Below, piece by piece: positions 56,299 through 64,000 of a stretch of 64,000 bases of DNA; the stretch's first letter is position 1; every line of letters begins with the position of its first letter. The translations under genes and the position numbers were made by a program. Origin of the DNA: JAQBDA01 sp963709875 (lineage in GTDB: Bacteria > Chloroflexota > Anaerolineae > Anaerolineales > UBA4823); the NCBI GenBank assembly GCA_963709875.1, contig CAVPYB010000014.1, forward strand, positions 459,304 through 523,303, given 5' to 3'. The notes under the pieces were generated by a model, which was not told where the DNA came from, searched no databases, and saw nothing but the letters and a program-made list of their open reading frames with translations.

Positions 56299-56802
56299 AT
56301 GACAGTCAATCAGGACCTGATCTTTATTCATGGATTAATGGGCAGCAGCCAGGGGGATAAGGCAACCTTGCTGCGCGGCCTGTTCCCGGGCATCCTGACG
56401 CCTGATTTCAGCGGCAGCCTGGATGAACGCATGCAGCATCTTTATGAAATCCTGGGCGGCGAAGCGGTCTGGACGATAGCCGGCTCGAGCTTTGGCGGCC
56501 TGATGGCGGCGCTCTACGCCTGCCAGCGCCCGGAGCAGGTGCAGAAGCTGGTGCTGCTGGCGCCGGCGTTGATCTGGCCCGAGTTCGCCAAGGACCCGCC
56601 TGGTCCGGTGGATGTGCCGGTCACTATCTATCACGGCTCGCGCGACGAAGTCATCCCGCTGGGTGCTGCCCGCCCACTGGCCGAACGAGTATTTAGCAAC
56701 CTGAGTTTCAATGTAGTCGATGACGATCACGGTCTGCACAAGACAATTCACGAGCTTGATTGGCACGCGCTGCTAGGTGTGAAACCTATGAGCGGAGTGT
56801 GA
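56299..56802 (+). CDS. Small alpha/beta hydrolase (YqiA/UPF0227-like)
   Basis: A 167-residue hydrolase without a cap domain. IFIHGLMGSSQGDKA carries the oxyanion loop, TIAGSSFGGLMAALYA the nucleophile elbow, YHGSRDEVIPLGAA the Asp, and VDDDHGLHKTI the His. Such small esterases are cytoplasmic with unknown substrates. The ATG at 56299 directly follows the repeat-rich intergenic region; a clear ribosome-binding site is not seen. The ubiquitin-like gene follows after 37 bp. Confidence 0.85.
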   Translation: MTVNQDLIFIHGLMGSSQGDKATLLRGLFPGILTPDFSGSLDERMQHLYEILGGEAVWTIAGSSFGGLMAALYACQRPEQVQKLVLLAPALIWPEFAKDPPGPVDVPVTIYHGSRDEVIPLGAARPLAERVFSNLSFNVVDDDHGLHKTIHELDWHALLGVKPMSGV

Positions 56803-56839
56803 GCGGCGCAGCAGGGGAGAAACACTACGGGCAGCGTCT

Positions 56840-57103
56840 ATGGTGAAGGCAACCTTCCGCTTTGCCGGCGAATTGAACGATTTCCTGCACGAAGATGATA
56901 AGGGGATGGCTATCCCCTGCGCCTTCAACGACGACCAGTCGGTCAAGCACCTGATCGAGTCGCTGGGCATCCCCCACACAGAAGTCGGCAGTATCTTGGT
57001 GAACGGGGGTGTAGTGGATTTTAGCTACCTGGTGGGGGAAGGCGACCGGGTTGAAGCCTTCCCCCACGCTAACGGTCTGCCAGACAATGACCCGAAGTCG
57101 TGA
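56840..57103 (+). CDS. Ubiquitin-like (MoaD-type) small protein, Mut7-C-associated
   Basis: An 87-residue beta-grasp protein: ATFRFAGELNDFLHED as the first hairpin, then SVKHLIESLGIPHTEVG and SILVNGGVVDFSYLV, GDRVEAFPHANG. This is the ubiquitin-like domain normally fused in front of Mut7-C RNase domains. Here it ends on its own at a TGA and overlaps the next gene by 17 bp. It lacks a C-terminal Gly-Gly, so sulfur transfer is unlikely. A one-base error could have split an original fusion. Confidence 0.85.
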   Translation: MVKATFRFAGELNDFLHEDDKGMAIPCAFNDDQSVKHLIESLGIPHTEVGSILVNGGVVDFSYLVGEGDRVEAFPHANGLPDNDPKS

Positions 57104-57569
57104 GCCGCGCTTCGTGCTGGACAGCCACCTGGGGAGGCTGGCGCACTACCTTCGCATGCTGGGCTTCGATACCTTATACCGCAACGATTTCCACGACGAC
57201 GAGCTGGCAGATTTCTCCGCCGCGGATTATTGCATTCTTCTGACCCGCGACCGGCGACTGCTGATGCGCAGCCGGGTGCAGTATGGCTACTGGGTGCGGC
57301 ATAAAATCCCCCACCAGCAGATCGTGGAAATGCTGCGGCGCTTCGAGCTTTGCGACCTGGCGACCCCGTTCCGGCGCTGCATCCACTGCAACGGGCTGCT
57401 GCAGCCGGTTAGCAAGGAACAGGTGCTGCACCGCCTGGAGCCGCTGACGAAAAGGTATTTCGAGCAGTTCCGCATCTGCCCTGATTGCGACCGTATCTAC
57501 TGGCAAGGCTCGCATTACGAGCGCATGCTCCATTTCATCGACCAGGTAATCGAAGAAGCCCGGCGATAA
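57087..57569 (+). CDS. Mut7-C RNase-domain protein
   Basis: About 160 residues. The PIN-like Mut7-C core shows RFVLDSHLGRLAHYLRMLGF (first Asp), YRNDFHDDELADFSAADYCI and LLTRDRRLLMRSRVQ. The C-terminal zinc ribbon has CIHCNGLL and FRICPDCDRIYWQG. Such proteins are predicted RNases. The ATG at 57087 overlaps the ubiquitin-like gene, so both are made together, and in most genomes the two domains are one protein. A translation or RNA-decay role is inferred from the family only. Confidence 0.9.
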   Translation: MTRSREPRFVLDSHLGRLAHYLRMLGFDTLYRNDFHDDELADFSAADYCILLTRDRRLLMRSRVQYGYWVRHKIPHQQIVEMLRRFELCDLATPFRRCIHCNGLLQPVSKEQVLHRLEPLTKRYFEQFRICPDCDRIYWQGSHYERMLHFIDQVIEEARR

Positions 57570-57647
57570 TCCCGGCTTGCAGCCACGGCAGGTTTGTGGC
57601 TTATAATACTGGAAACCGGTAGCCTGCAAATCTGCTTGAGGTAGAGC

Positions 57648-59033
57648 ATGACTGTACCTGCTGCTTTCCAATCCGAGCTGAGCCATATATACCCCCCCGA
57701 TCGACTGCTGACAAAAGATGCACAGCTGGCGCCGTACGAATCCGATGCCCTGACATCGTTCCGCTCGAGGCCGCAAGCTGTAGTAATCGCGGCTGACGAG
57801 CAGGAAGTTATCGAAACTGTGCGCCTGTGCCATCGCTTTGGTGTGCCCTTCGTGGCACGCGGCAGCGGCACCAGCCTGTCCGGTGGCTCGCTGCCCGTCA
57901 AAGAGGGCATTGTCATCGCCATGAACCGCCTAAACCGGGTATTGAGGATTGACCCGGATGAGCGCATTGCAGTGGTCGAGGCGGGGACGGTCAACCTGGA
58001 TATCAGCCGGGCGGCCGCGCCGTACGGACTGTACTACGCCCCGGATCCATCCAGCCAGCCGGTATGCACGATTGGCGGCAACCTGGCGTTCAACGCCGGT
58101 GGGGCGCACTGCCTGAAATACGGCATGACCAGCAACCATATACTGGGCATCAAGGCCGTGCTGCCGGATGGCGAGGTTGTGCAGCTGGGCGGCGACAGCC
58201 TTGAAACAGTCGGACCCGACCTGGTGGGGCTGTACGTAGGCTCGGAAGGGCTGTTTGGGATCGCCCTGGAGGTGACCGTGCGCCTGCTGCCCAAGCCGGA
58301 AGCCTTCAAGACCGTGCTAGCAGCCTACCACTCGCTGGCAGACGCCGGGCAGACAGTGGCGGAGATCGTCGGTGGAGGTCTGCTGCCGGGCGCCATCGAG
58401 ATCATGGACAACCTGGCGATCCAGGCAGCCGAAGCTGCGGTATCTGCCGGCTACCCTCTGGATGCCGGTGCGCTGCTGATCGTGGAGATGGATGGCGAGG
58501 CAGCCTCGGTGGAGGCCGACTTCGGGCAAGTGATGGCGATCATTCAGGACTCGCAGGCTTACCAGGTGCGCGTTGCCCGGGATGAAGCCGACCGGATGCT
58601 GATCTGGAAAGGACGCAAAAGCGCATTCTCGGCGGTCGGCAGGCTCAGCCCGGATTACATCGTGCAGGATGGGGTTGTGCCGCGCGGTCGCCTGGCCGCG
58701 GCACTGGCAGAGATCCAGCAGTTAGGGGTTGAGTACGATACCCGCGTCGCTAATGTGTTCCATGCCGGGGATGGCAACCTGCACCCGCTGATCCTCTTCG
58801 ACGGACGCTTGGAAGGCGCGCTGGAGCGGGCGGAGCAGCTTGCTGGGCGCATCCTGGAGATGTGTGTGCGCTACGGCGGCTCGATCACCGGCGAGCATGG
58901 CATCGGGGTCGAGAAGCGCGAGTACCTGCCGGTCATGTTCGGTGAAGCCGATCTGGACGTGATGCAGGCCATCCACGCTCAGATGGACCCGCAAGGGATT
59001 TCCAACCGGGGAAAGATGTTCCCAGGTTCGTAA
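57648..59033 (+). CDS. glcD: Glycolate oxidase FAD subunit
   Basis: A 461-residue FAD-linked oxidase. The PP-loop FAD-binding domain has RPQAVVIAADEQEVIETVRL, FVARGSGTSLSGGSLP, IGGNLAFNAGGAHCLKYGMT and VGSEGLFGIALEVTV. The C-terminal substrate domain has VFHAGDGNLHPLILF and ITGEHGIGVEKREYL with catalytic and metal-binding His residues. With GlcE and GlcF it oxidises glycolate or D-lactate and passes electrons to the membrane. It starts an operon of four genes; TATAAT at 57602-57607 may be part of its promoter. Confidence 0.95.
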   Translation: MTVPAAFQSELSHIYPPDRLLTKDAQLAPYESDALTSFRSRPQAVVIAADEQEVIETVRLCHRFGVPFVARGSGTSLSGGSLPVKEGIVIAMNRLNRVLRIDPDERIAVVEAGTVNLDISRAAAPYGLYYAPDPSSQPVCTIGGNLAFNAGGAHCLKYGMTSNHILGIKAVLPDGEVVQLGGDSLETVGPDLVGLYVGSEGLFGIALEVTVRLLPKPEAFKTVLAAYHSLADAGQTVAEIVGGGLLPGAIEIMDNLAIQAAEAAVSAGYPLDAGALLIVEMDGEAASVEADFGQVMAIIQDSQAYQVRVARDEADRMLIWKGRKSAFSAVGRLSPDYIVQDGVVPRGRLAAALAEIQQLGVEYDTRVANVFHAGDGNLHPLILFDGRLEGALERAEQLAGRILEMCVRYGGSITGEHGIGVEKREYLPVMFGEADLDVMQAIHAQMDPQGISNRGKMFPGS

Positions 59034-59056
59034 AGGCTCAAGGGAGACACACTTCT

Positions 59057-60151
59057 ATGCACGCCTCGACCATCGAGGCCTCGGACATCGTGGAGCTGCA
59101 GGAAATCGTCCGCACGCGACCCTGCATTCAACCTTATGGTGCGGGCAGCAAGACCGCGCTGAGGGCAGTGGATGGTCGGTGTAGACGGGTTTCGGCAGCC
59201 GGATTGAGCGGGATTGTGGAATACGAGCCCAGTGAATACATGATCACCGCCCTGGCAGGGACGCCTGTCGCTGAGGTCGAGCGCATATTGTCGGAGAACC
59301 GGCAGTACCTGCCTTTCGACCCGCCGCTGGCAGGGAAGGGAGCAACCCTGGGCGGCACGGTTGCTGCCGGTTTGAACGGTCCGGGGCGCTACCGGTACGG
59401 CGGGCTGCGCGATTCGCTGCTGGGGGTCCAGATCGTCGATGGGCGCGGCAGCCTGGTACGCAGCGGCAGCCGGGTGGTGAAAAACGCCGCCGGATTCGAC
59501 CTGCCCAAGTTCATGGTGGGCAGCTTGGGCGGGTATGGCACCCTGGTCGAGCTGACCTTCAAGGTGATGCCGCTGCCGGAAGCCTACGCTACCCTGCGCG
59601 TTCGCTATCCCGATCTGAAGACAGGTCTGGATGCGTTGGTAAGGCTCACCCGGCAGCCTTTCGAGCTTTATGCCCTGGAGCTATCCGTCCACGAGGAACG
59701 GGTTGAGCTGCTGGTGCGGGTTGGCGGTGCGGCGGATACGCTGGAAGCGCGGGAAGGGCGGGTTGGCAAAGCTCTGGGCGAGGTGGAGTCTGAGCTGCTG
59801 GCAGGAGAGCAGGAGTCTGCCTTGTGGGCTGGTATACGGGATTTTTATTGGCTGCCGGAAGGTCACAACCTGGTAAAGATCCCGCTCACCCCGAAGCGCG
59901 TGCTGCCCCTGGAGGCTGAGCTGGCAGACAAGCGCGTCTCGCGCGTGTACAGCGCCGGGGCGAACCTGGCCTGGGTCGCATGGCCGGGTGAGATCAATGC
60001 GCTTGGAACCATCCTGATCGAACAAGACCTGGGTGGGCTGGTGGTGCTTGGTGAGGCAGGTCAAGGCCGCATCGGCGCCCGGGTTGGTGAGTCATTTGCC
60101 CGGCGCGTCAAGCAAGCGTTGGACCCTGATGGAAAGTTCATTGATATCTAA
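59057..60151 (+). CDS. glcE: Glycolate oxidase FAD-binding subunit
   Basis: A 364-residue FAD-binding protein of GlcE type, shorter than GlcD. PYGAGSKTALRAV is the first FAD loop, FDPPLAGKGATLGGTVAAGL the second, and VVKNAAGFDLPKFMVGSLGG the conserved GlcE motif, followed by YGTLVELTFKVMPLPE. It is 23 bp after glcD and 14 bp before glcF, in the order of the E. coli glc operon. It supports electron transfer from GlcD in the complex. Confidence 0.94.
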   Translation: MHASTIEASDIVELQEIVRTRPCIQPYGAGSKTALRAVDGRCRRVSAAGLSGIVEYEPSEYMITALAGTPVAEVERILSENRQYLPFDPPLAGKGATLGGTVAAGLNGPGRYRYGGLRDSLLGVQIVDGRGSLVRSGSRVVKNAAGFDLPKFMVGSLGGYGTLVELTFKVMPLPEAYATLRVRYPDLKTGLDALVRLTRQPFELYALELSVHEERVELLVRVGGAADTLEAREGRVGKALGEVESELLAGEQESALWAGIRDFYWLPEGHNLVKIPLTPKRVLPLEAELADKRVSRVYSAGANLAWVAWPGEINALGTILIEQDLGGLVVLGEAGQGRIGARVGESFARRVKQALDPDGKFIDI

Positions 60152-60165
60152 CTTCGGAGCGAGCA

Positions 60166-61428
60166 ATGCAGCACAGAATCCCGGTTGAATCCCTCGGACC
60201 GATGGGCGAAGCCATGGGTCAGGCAGTCAGCAAATGCGTGCACTGCGGTTTCTGCCTGCCAGCCTGCCCAACCTATAACCTGCTGGGCGAGGAGATGAAC
60301 TCGCCGCGCGGGCGGATCATCCTGATGAAATCTGTGCTGGAGGGGGAGCTTGAGCTGGAAGACGCCCTTACCTATATCGACCGCTGCCTGGGCTGTCTGG
60401 GCTGCGTGACTGCCTGCCCTTCGGGCGTGCCGTATGGCGAGCTGCTGACCCCGTTCCGTGCTATGGCGCAGGAGAAGCGCCAGCGACCGTTCACCGACCG
60501 AGCCGCGCGCAGCCTGATGCTGAATACCATCCCGCAGCCGGAGCGCTTCCGCCTGGCAGCCCGCGCTGGGAACCTCGCCAGACCCTTGCAGGGCATCTTG
60601 CCGGAGCGATTGAGGGCGATGATGGAGCTGCTGCCGGGCTCGCTGGAGGATGGGCAGGCACTTCCGGAGGTCACCCCTGCGGTGGGAGAGCGCCGGGCGC
60701 GGGTGGCGCTGCTGGCGGGCTGCGTGCAGCAGGTCGTCTCGCCGGGCATCAACCAGGCTACAATTCGCGTGCTGGTTTTGAATGGGGTCGAGGTGGTGGT
60801 CCCGCCCGGACAGGGCTGCTGCGGTGCGCTGGCCATGCATACCGGCGAGCTTGCGCTGGCCCAGGCTCAGGGCATGCGCAATATTGAGGTCTTCCCGGAT
60901 GATGTGGATGCCATCCTGACCAACGCCGCCGGCTGTGGATCAGGGATGAGGGAGTACGAGCTGATCTTCAAGGGCACCGAGCTGGAGAGTGCGGCGCATG
61001 ATTTTGCCGGGCGGGTGATAGATGTCAGTGCCTTCCTGGACGAGCTGGGGCTGGTCGCTCCGCACGCCATCACTGGCGGGCTCAAGCTTGCTTACCACGA
61101 CGCCTGCCACCTGGCGCATGCTCAGGGTGTGACGGCCGCGCCGCGCCGCCTGCTGATGCAGGTCCCGGGTGTGGAGCTGCTGCCCATCCCAGAGGGGGAG
61201 CTGTGCTGCGGCTCGGCGGGCACTTATAATATCGAGCAGCCGGAGCTGGCGCGCCAGCTCGGGGAGCGCAAAGCGCAGCACATCCTCAGTACCGGCGCAC
61301 AGGCAGTCGCCACCGGCAATATCGGCTGCATAGTGCAGCTGCGCAACCACCTGACCGCTCTGGGACAGGCGGTACCGGTCTGGCACACCATGGAGGTGCT
61401 GGACCATGCTTATAATGGTGCGGGGTAA
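60166..61428 (+). CDS. glcF: Glycolate oxidase iron-sulfur subunit
   Basis: A 420-residue protein with two [4Fe-4S] ferredoxin motifs, CVHCGFCLPACPTYN and CLGCLGCVTACPSGVPYG, and two CCG domains (GQGCCGALAMHTGE; GELCCGSAGTYNIEQPE) of the heterodisulfide-reductase type. It takes electrons from GlcD/GlcE to quinones. NAAGCGSGMREYE is the first CCG-associated motif and LAYHDACHLAHAQG the second. It is the third gene of the operon. Confidence 0.95.
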   Translation: MQHRIPVESLGPMGEAMGQAVSKCVHCGFCLPACPTYNLLGEEMNSPRGRIILMKSVLEGELELEDALTYIDRCLGCLGCVTACPSGVPYGELLTPFRAMAQEKRQRPFTDRAARSLMLNTIPQPERFRLAARAGNLARPLQGILPERLRAMMELLPGSLEDGQALPEVTPAVGERRARVALLAGCVQQVVSPGINQATIRVLVLNGVEVVVPPGQGCCGALAMHTGELALAQAQGMRNIEVFPDDVDAILTNAAGCGSGMREYELIFKGTELESAAHDFAGRVIDVSAFLDELGLVAPHAITGGLKLAYHDACHLAHAQGVTAAPRRLLMQVPGVELLPIPEGELCCGSAGTYNIEQPELARQLGERKAQHILSTGAQAVATGNIGCIVQLRNHLTALGQAVPVWHTMEVLDHAYNGAG

Positions 61429-61437
61429 GGACGGGAG

Positions 61438-61812
61438 ATGGCACAATACTTCACGTTAGAGGAAGCCAATGCGGTTCTCCAGCAGCTGCGCCCGCTGGTG
61501 GAAGAGATGCTTGAGATCCGCCGGGAGCTGCTCAAATTGCAGCCGGAGCTGGAGCCGGTGCTGCAGAAGGCGCTCGGCAACGGCGGCAGTCGCGTCGCCA
61601 GCCAGGCGAGCGTCTATTTCGAGAAGCTGCGCGAGATCATAGATCGCATCCATGAGAGCGGGGCAGAAGTGAAGGATGTCAACAGCGGGCTGCTGGACTT
61701 CCGCGCATTACGGGAGGGGCGGGAGATATATCTGTGCTGGCGCTACGGGGAAGATGAGATCCGCTTCTGGCACGATATCGATGCCGGCTTCGCCGGTCGC
61801 CAGCCGTTGTAA
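61438..61812 (+). CDS. DUF2203 family protein
   Basis: A 124-residue cytoplasmic protein with two long helices (YFTLEEANAVLQQLRPLVEE; LLKLQPELEPVLQK), a helical middle (SVYFEKLREIIDRIHESGAE) and a conserved ending (VNSGLLDFRALREGREIYLC, then WRYGEDEIRFWHDIDAGFAG). This is the DUF2203 pattern. Its function is unknown. It follows glcF by 9 bp and so travels with the glycolate oxidase operon, perhaps by chance of gene order. Confidence 0.9.
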   Translation: MAQYFTLEEANAVLQQLRPLVEEMLEIRRELLKLQPELEPVLQKALGNGGSRVASQASVYFEKLREIIDRIHESGAEVKDVNSGLLDFRALREGREIYLCWRYGEDEIRFWHDIDAGFAGRQPL

Positions 61813-61845
61813 GATTTTTACCACAGTTGCTCTGCGGTGAAACAG

Positions 61846-62370
61846 TTAATTGGTGGGGAGCAGGACCACGTCGAGGATGGCTTCCCTCTGGTCTGCTGAT
61901 GGGTAGTGCTGGGTGACCAGTGTCTGGAAGCCTTCGGCGCTGACCAGCAGGTGGTGGTGGGAGGGGCGCCCGGAGTAAGGCGGGGGGAAGTGGCTCTCGA
62001 AGGTATAGACACCATTCGCATCCGCAAAGAAAGTCGCCCGGTACTCATCCTGGTACTCGCCGTCCGGGCCTGCCATCCACACCTCGATCTGGGCATCCGG
62101 GATCGGGCGGCAGTCTGCTGCCGAGCGCACCACGCCGGTCAGCAGGTAGCCGTCGCCGACCTTATCCCGTACGGGCGCGCCGGGTGTGTAGAACGGACCG
62201 AGTGAATCGGGTTGGGTTGGGGTGCAGTCTTGAACTGCAATAGGATCCGATGGGGCTGGAGTGGGGTCGATTGCGGCAGGGTCAGGCGTACTTTTCAAAG
62301 TGCATGCAGAGATCAGTAGCATGCCAGCAACCACACACCAGGTCAGATTATCGATAATTTTTCTCATCAT
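61846..62370 (-). CDS. Intradiol-dioxygenase-like lipoprotein
   Basis: About 174 residues. A lipobox (VVAGMLLISACTL) is followed by a Pro/Asp-rich linker and a beta-sandwich: LGPFYTPGAPVRDKVGDGYL, DAQIEVWMAGPDGEYQDEYR, ANGVYTFESHFPPPY and SGRPSHHHLLVSAEGFQTLV. The Tyr and the two His (HHH context) match iron ligands of intradiol ring-cleavage dioxygenases, but the protein is short and exported, like the secreted family members of unknown role. The ATG at 62370 (MMRKI) is preferred over a GTG upstream. Confidence 0.85.
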   Translation of the reverse strand: MMRKIIDNLTWCVVAGMLLISACTLKSTPDPAAIDPTPAPSDPIAVQDCTPTQPDSLGPFYTPGAPVRDKVGDGYLLTGVVRSAADCRPIPDAQIEVWMAGPDGEYQDEYRATFFADANGVYTFESHFPPPYSGRPSHHHLLVSAEGFQTLVTQHYPSADQREAILDVVLLPTN

Positions 62371-62526
62371 ATTCACCACCTATAAACTGAGATATTACAA
62401 ATAGCTACGTGACAAAGGCTATGTCGGATGTGCCCGAACAACAGTCGCTTTTTCAAGCTCAGCTTACTTAATACTTATTATACATATGCCATGCAGCGTT
62501 TCTATATCCGGGTTTATAATCAGCGC

Positions 62527-63801
62527 ATGGCAAAACCGGCTTTGACCCAACCTGCGCCGCTGGAGGTAGAAGTGCCCCGGCGGCGCATCAGCGCGCGCGG
62601 TACTTTCGCCGCTCTGCAGTATCCCAACTACCGGCTGTGGTTCTACGGGCAGATGGTCTCTCTGATGGGTACCTGGATGCAGGCTACCGCCCAGGGCTAC
62701 CTGGTCTACGAGCTGACACAATCGCCGGCTTACCTGGGCTACGTGGGCTTCGCTGCCGGGCTGCCGTCGTGGATCTTCATGCTATATGGCGGGCTGGTGG
62801 CAGACCGCATGCCGCGCCGCAGCCTGCTGATCATCACCCAGACCGCCATGATGGTGCTGGCGTTCATCCTGGCAGTGCTGACATTCACCGGGTTGGTGCA
62901 GCCCTGGCATATCATCGTGCTGGCATTCTTGTTGGGCGTTGCCAATGCCTTCGATGCCCCGGCGCGTATCTCCTTCGTCACCGAGCTGGTGGACCGCAGG
63001 CACCTGACCAACGCAATCGCTCTGAACGCTACCATGTTCAACTCGGCTACCGCGGTCGGCCCTGCTGTGAGCGGGCTCGTGTACGCCGCGGTTGGGCCGA
63101 CCTTATGCTTCGTGATCAACGGTGTCTCCTACCTGGCTGTGATCTATGCCCTGGCGAGAATGCGCATACAGCATCCGGCCTCTGCCTCGGCGCGCGGTTC
63201 TGCGCTGAAGGATATCCAGGCCGGGTTCAGCTACGTGAGATCGCAGGTTGTTATCCGCACCATCATATTGAATATCCTGATCCTGAGCCTGTTTGGGTTG
63301 AGCTTTATCACCCTGATGCCTGCCTGGGCGGTGAACGTGCTTGGAGGAGATGCTACAACGAACGGCTACATGCAGTCGGCGCGCGGCGTGGGCGCGCTGG
63401 CAGGGGCGTTAGTTCTGGCGGCAGTAAGCGGCACGCTTGCCAAGGGGCGTCTGATCACCTGGGGGAGTTTCATCTTCCCTGCGCTGCTGATGGTGTTCGC
63501 CCTGATGGAGCTGCTGCCGCTCTCATTGCTGCTGCTGTTCGGGATTGGATTCTGGTTCATCTTCTTTATCAACACAGCCAATGCGCTGGTGCAGAGCCTG
63601 GTGCCCGATGACCTTCGTGGGCGGGTAATGAGCATCTACACCCTGACCTTCTTCGGTTTCATGCCGCTCGGTTCTCTGGTAGCGGGCGAGGTGGCGGAGA
63701 GGATCGGCGAGCCTGCGACGGTGTTCGTGGGGGCAAGTGCGATCCTGGTCTTCGCCGCGCTGGTCTGGTGGCGCGTGCCTGCCTTGAGGCGAAGTGACTG
63801 A
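62527..63801 (+). CDS. MFS exporter (EntS/MFS_3-like)
   Basis: A 424-residue transporter with 12 helices. NYRLWFYGQMVSLMGTWMQ at the start and the loop 2-3 motif GGLVADRMPRRSLLI are typical of the MFS_3/EntS group; FDAPARISFVTELVDRRHL and DDLRGRVMSIYTLTFFGFMP follow. It probably exports a siderophore-like or toxic compound. The ATG at 62527 (MAKPALTQ) is chosen because the codons before it look non-coding. The 78 bp after it lead to the tRNA gene. Confidence 0.93.
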   Translation: MAKPALTQPAPLEVEVPRRRISARGTFAALQYPNYRLWFYGQMVSLMGTWMQATAQGYLVYELTQSPAYLGYVGFAAGLPSWIFMLYGGLVADRMPRRSLLIITQTAMMVLAFILAVLTFTGLVQPWHIIVLAFLLGVANAFDAPARISFVTELVDRRHLTNAIALNATMFNSATAVGPAVSGLVYAAVGPTLCFVINGVSYLAVIYALARMRIQHPASASARGSALKDIQAGFSYVRSQVVIRTIILNILILSLFGLSFITLMPAWAVNVLGGDATTNGYMQSARGVGALAGALVLAAVSGTLAKGRLITWGSFIFPALLMVFALMELLPLSLLLLFGIGFWFIFFINTANALVQSLVPDDLRGRVMSIYTLTFFGFMPLGSLVAGEVAERIGEPATVFVGASAILVFAALVWWRVPALRRSD

Positions 63802-63816
63802 TGGCAGAGGTGGCAC

Positions 63817-63845
63817 TTGACCAGCCCATGATAATAGATTAAAGT
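63817..63845 (+). promoter_or_regulatory. Possible tRNA promoter
   Basis: TTGACC (63817-63822) and TAAAGT (63840-63845) are 17 bp apart. The predicted start, near 63852, is about 28 bp upstream of the mature tRNA 5' end. Confidence 0.4.
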
Positions 63846-63879
63846 CTCGAGCGCGTGGCGACAGGAATGCCGCGCTACT

Positions 63880-63953
63880 GCCCTCGTAGCTCAGTGGATT
63901 AGAGCACTTGCTTGCGGAGCAAGGGGTCGCGTGTTCGAGTCGCGCCGGGGGCG
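63880..63953 (+). tRNA. tRNA-Arg (anticodon GCG)
   Basis: A complete 74-nt cloverleaf: acceptor stem GCCCTCG with CGGGGGC, D arm GCTC-AGTGGATTA-GAGC, anticodon stem CTTGC/GCAAG with loop TTGCGGA, variable loop GGGTC, T arm GCGTG-TTCGAGT-CGCGC, and discriminator G. The anticodon GCG reads CGC (and CGU by wobble). A20 in the D loop is an arginine identity base. CCA is not encoded. Most bacteria read these codons with ACG deaminated to ICG, so an unmodified GCG is unusual. Confidence 0.93.
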
Positions 63954-64000
63954 CCTAATATGTGGCGGTGAGCCGAAAAGAACTCCCATATCTGGCGGTA

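Noticed and set aside
63880..63953. tRNA-Sec that would support the selenoprotein
   Set aside because: The anticodon is GCG and the variable arm is short, so it is a normal elongator tRNA-Arg.

Overview
The window looks like one contig of a free-living bacterium of the phylum Chloroflexota, probably Anaerolineae-like. That placement is an inference from protein character (DUF3179, DUF2817 and DUF2203 proteins, a Mut7-C RNase with a ubiquitin-like partner, a GlcDEF glycolate oxidase, very many GT-C-type membrane proteins) and from high GC; no rRNA is present to prove it. About 50 protein genes and one tRNA gene are visible. Roughly 15 genes are broken by single-base frame changes, several at short homopolymers. 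Much of this is probably sequence or assembly error, so I annotate such genes as one locus and say where the frame changes.

Region by region. 1-950: 3' end of an AAA+ ATPase. 958-4590 (minus): a four-gene DNA-damage-type cassette made of a LuxR-type regulator, a RecA/RadA-like protein without a P-loop, a small helical protein and a divergent B-family DNA polymerase with an altered motif C. It sits behind a perfect GAAC-N4-GTTC palindrome next to a -10 box. 4671-6244: an intact IS with inverted ends and a 9-bp target duplication, inserted immediately upstream of that promoter. 6270-7031: nested hairpins, a terminator and hpt. 7260-9625: a MarR-controlled redox cluster (two collapsed aldo/keto reductases, a PPOX-fold protein, an F420/NADP-reductase-like protein) with two matching operators. 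9720-13922: an ABC exporter, a DUF2817 peptidase and AzlCD. 13965-24581: envelope glycan genes (flippase, GT2 and three GT-C-like membrane proteins) around yigZ and ettA. 24569-31564: transporter, SGNH hydrolase, SDR, dienelactone hydrolase, a propeller lipoprotein, an M23 peptidase and a divergent triosephosphate isomerase. 31898-33277: two toxin-antitoxin modules on opposite strands.

33509-35891: a DUF3179 lipoprotein whose CPLC motif is encoded as TGA-PLC, with a hairpin placed as a bacterial SECIS would be (candidate selenoprotein), convergent with a glutaredoxin-thioredoxin reductase fusion. 36039-40718: a phosphatase, and a convergent cation antiporter and ClC protein that both carry RCK-type domains. 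40778-49120 (minus): DNA end-processing genes: an AddB-like helicase, a UvrD-like helicase, a stand-alone Fe-S PD-(D/E)XK nuclease and recJ. 49328-51989: an ABC-2 exporter behind a palindromic operator, and a nucleotidyltransferase. 52085-56298: secreted ZU5-like and FG-GAP proteins. 56299-61812: hydrolase, the split ubiquitin-like/Mut7-C pair, glcDEF and DUF2203. 61846-63953: an intradiol-dioxygenase-like lipoprotein, an MFS exporter and tRNA-Arg(GCG).

The three observations I would check first are the SOS-type polymerase cassette, the putative Sec-containing DUF3179 protein and the split AddAB-like system.
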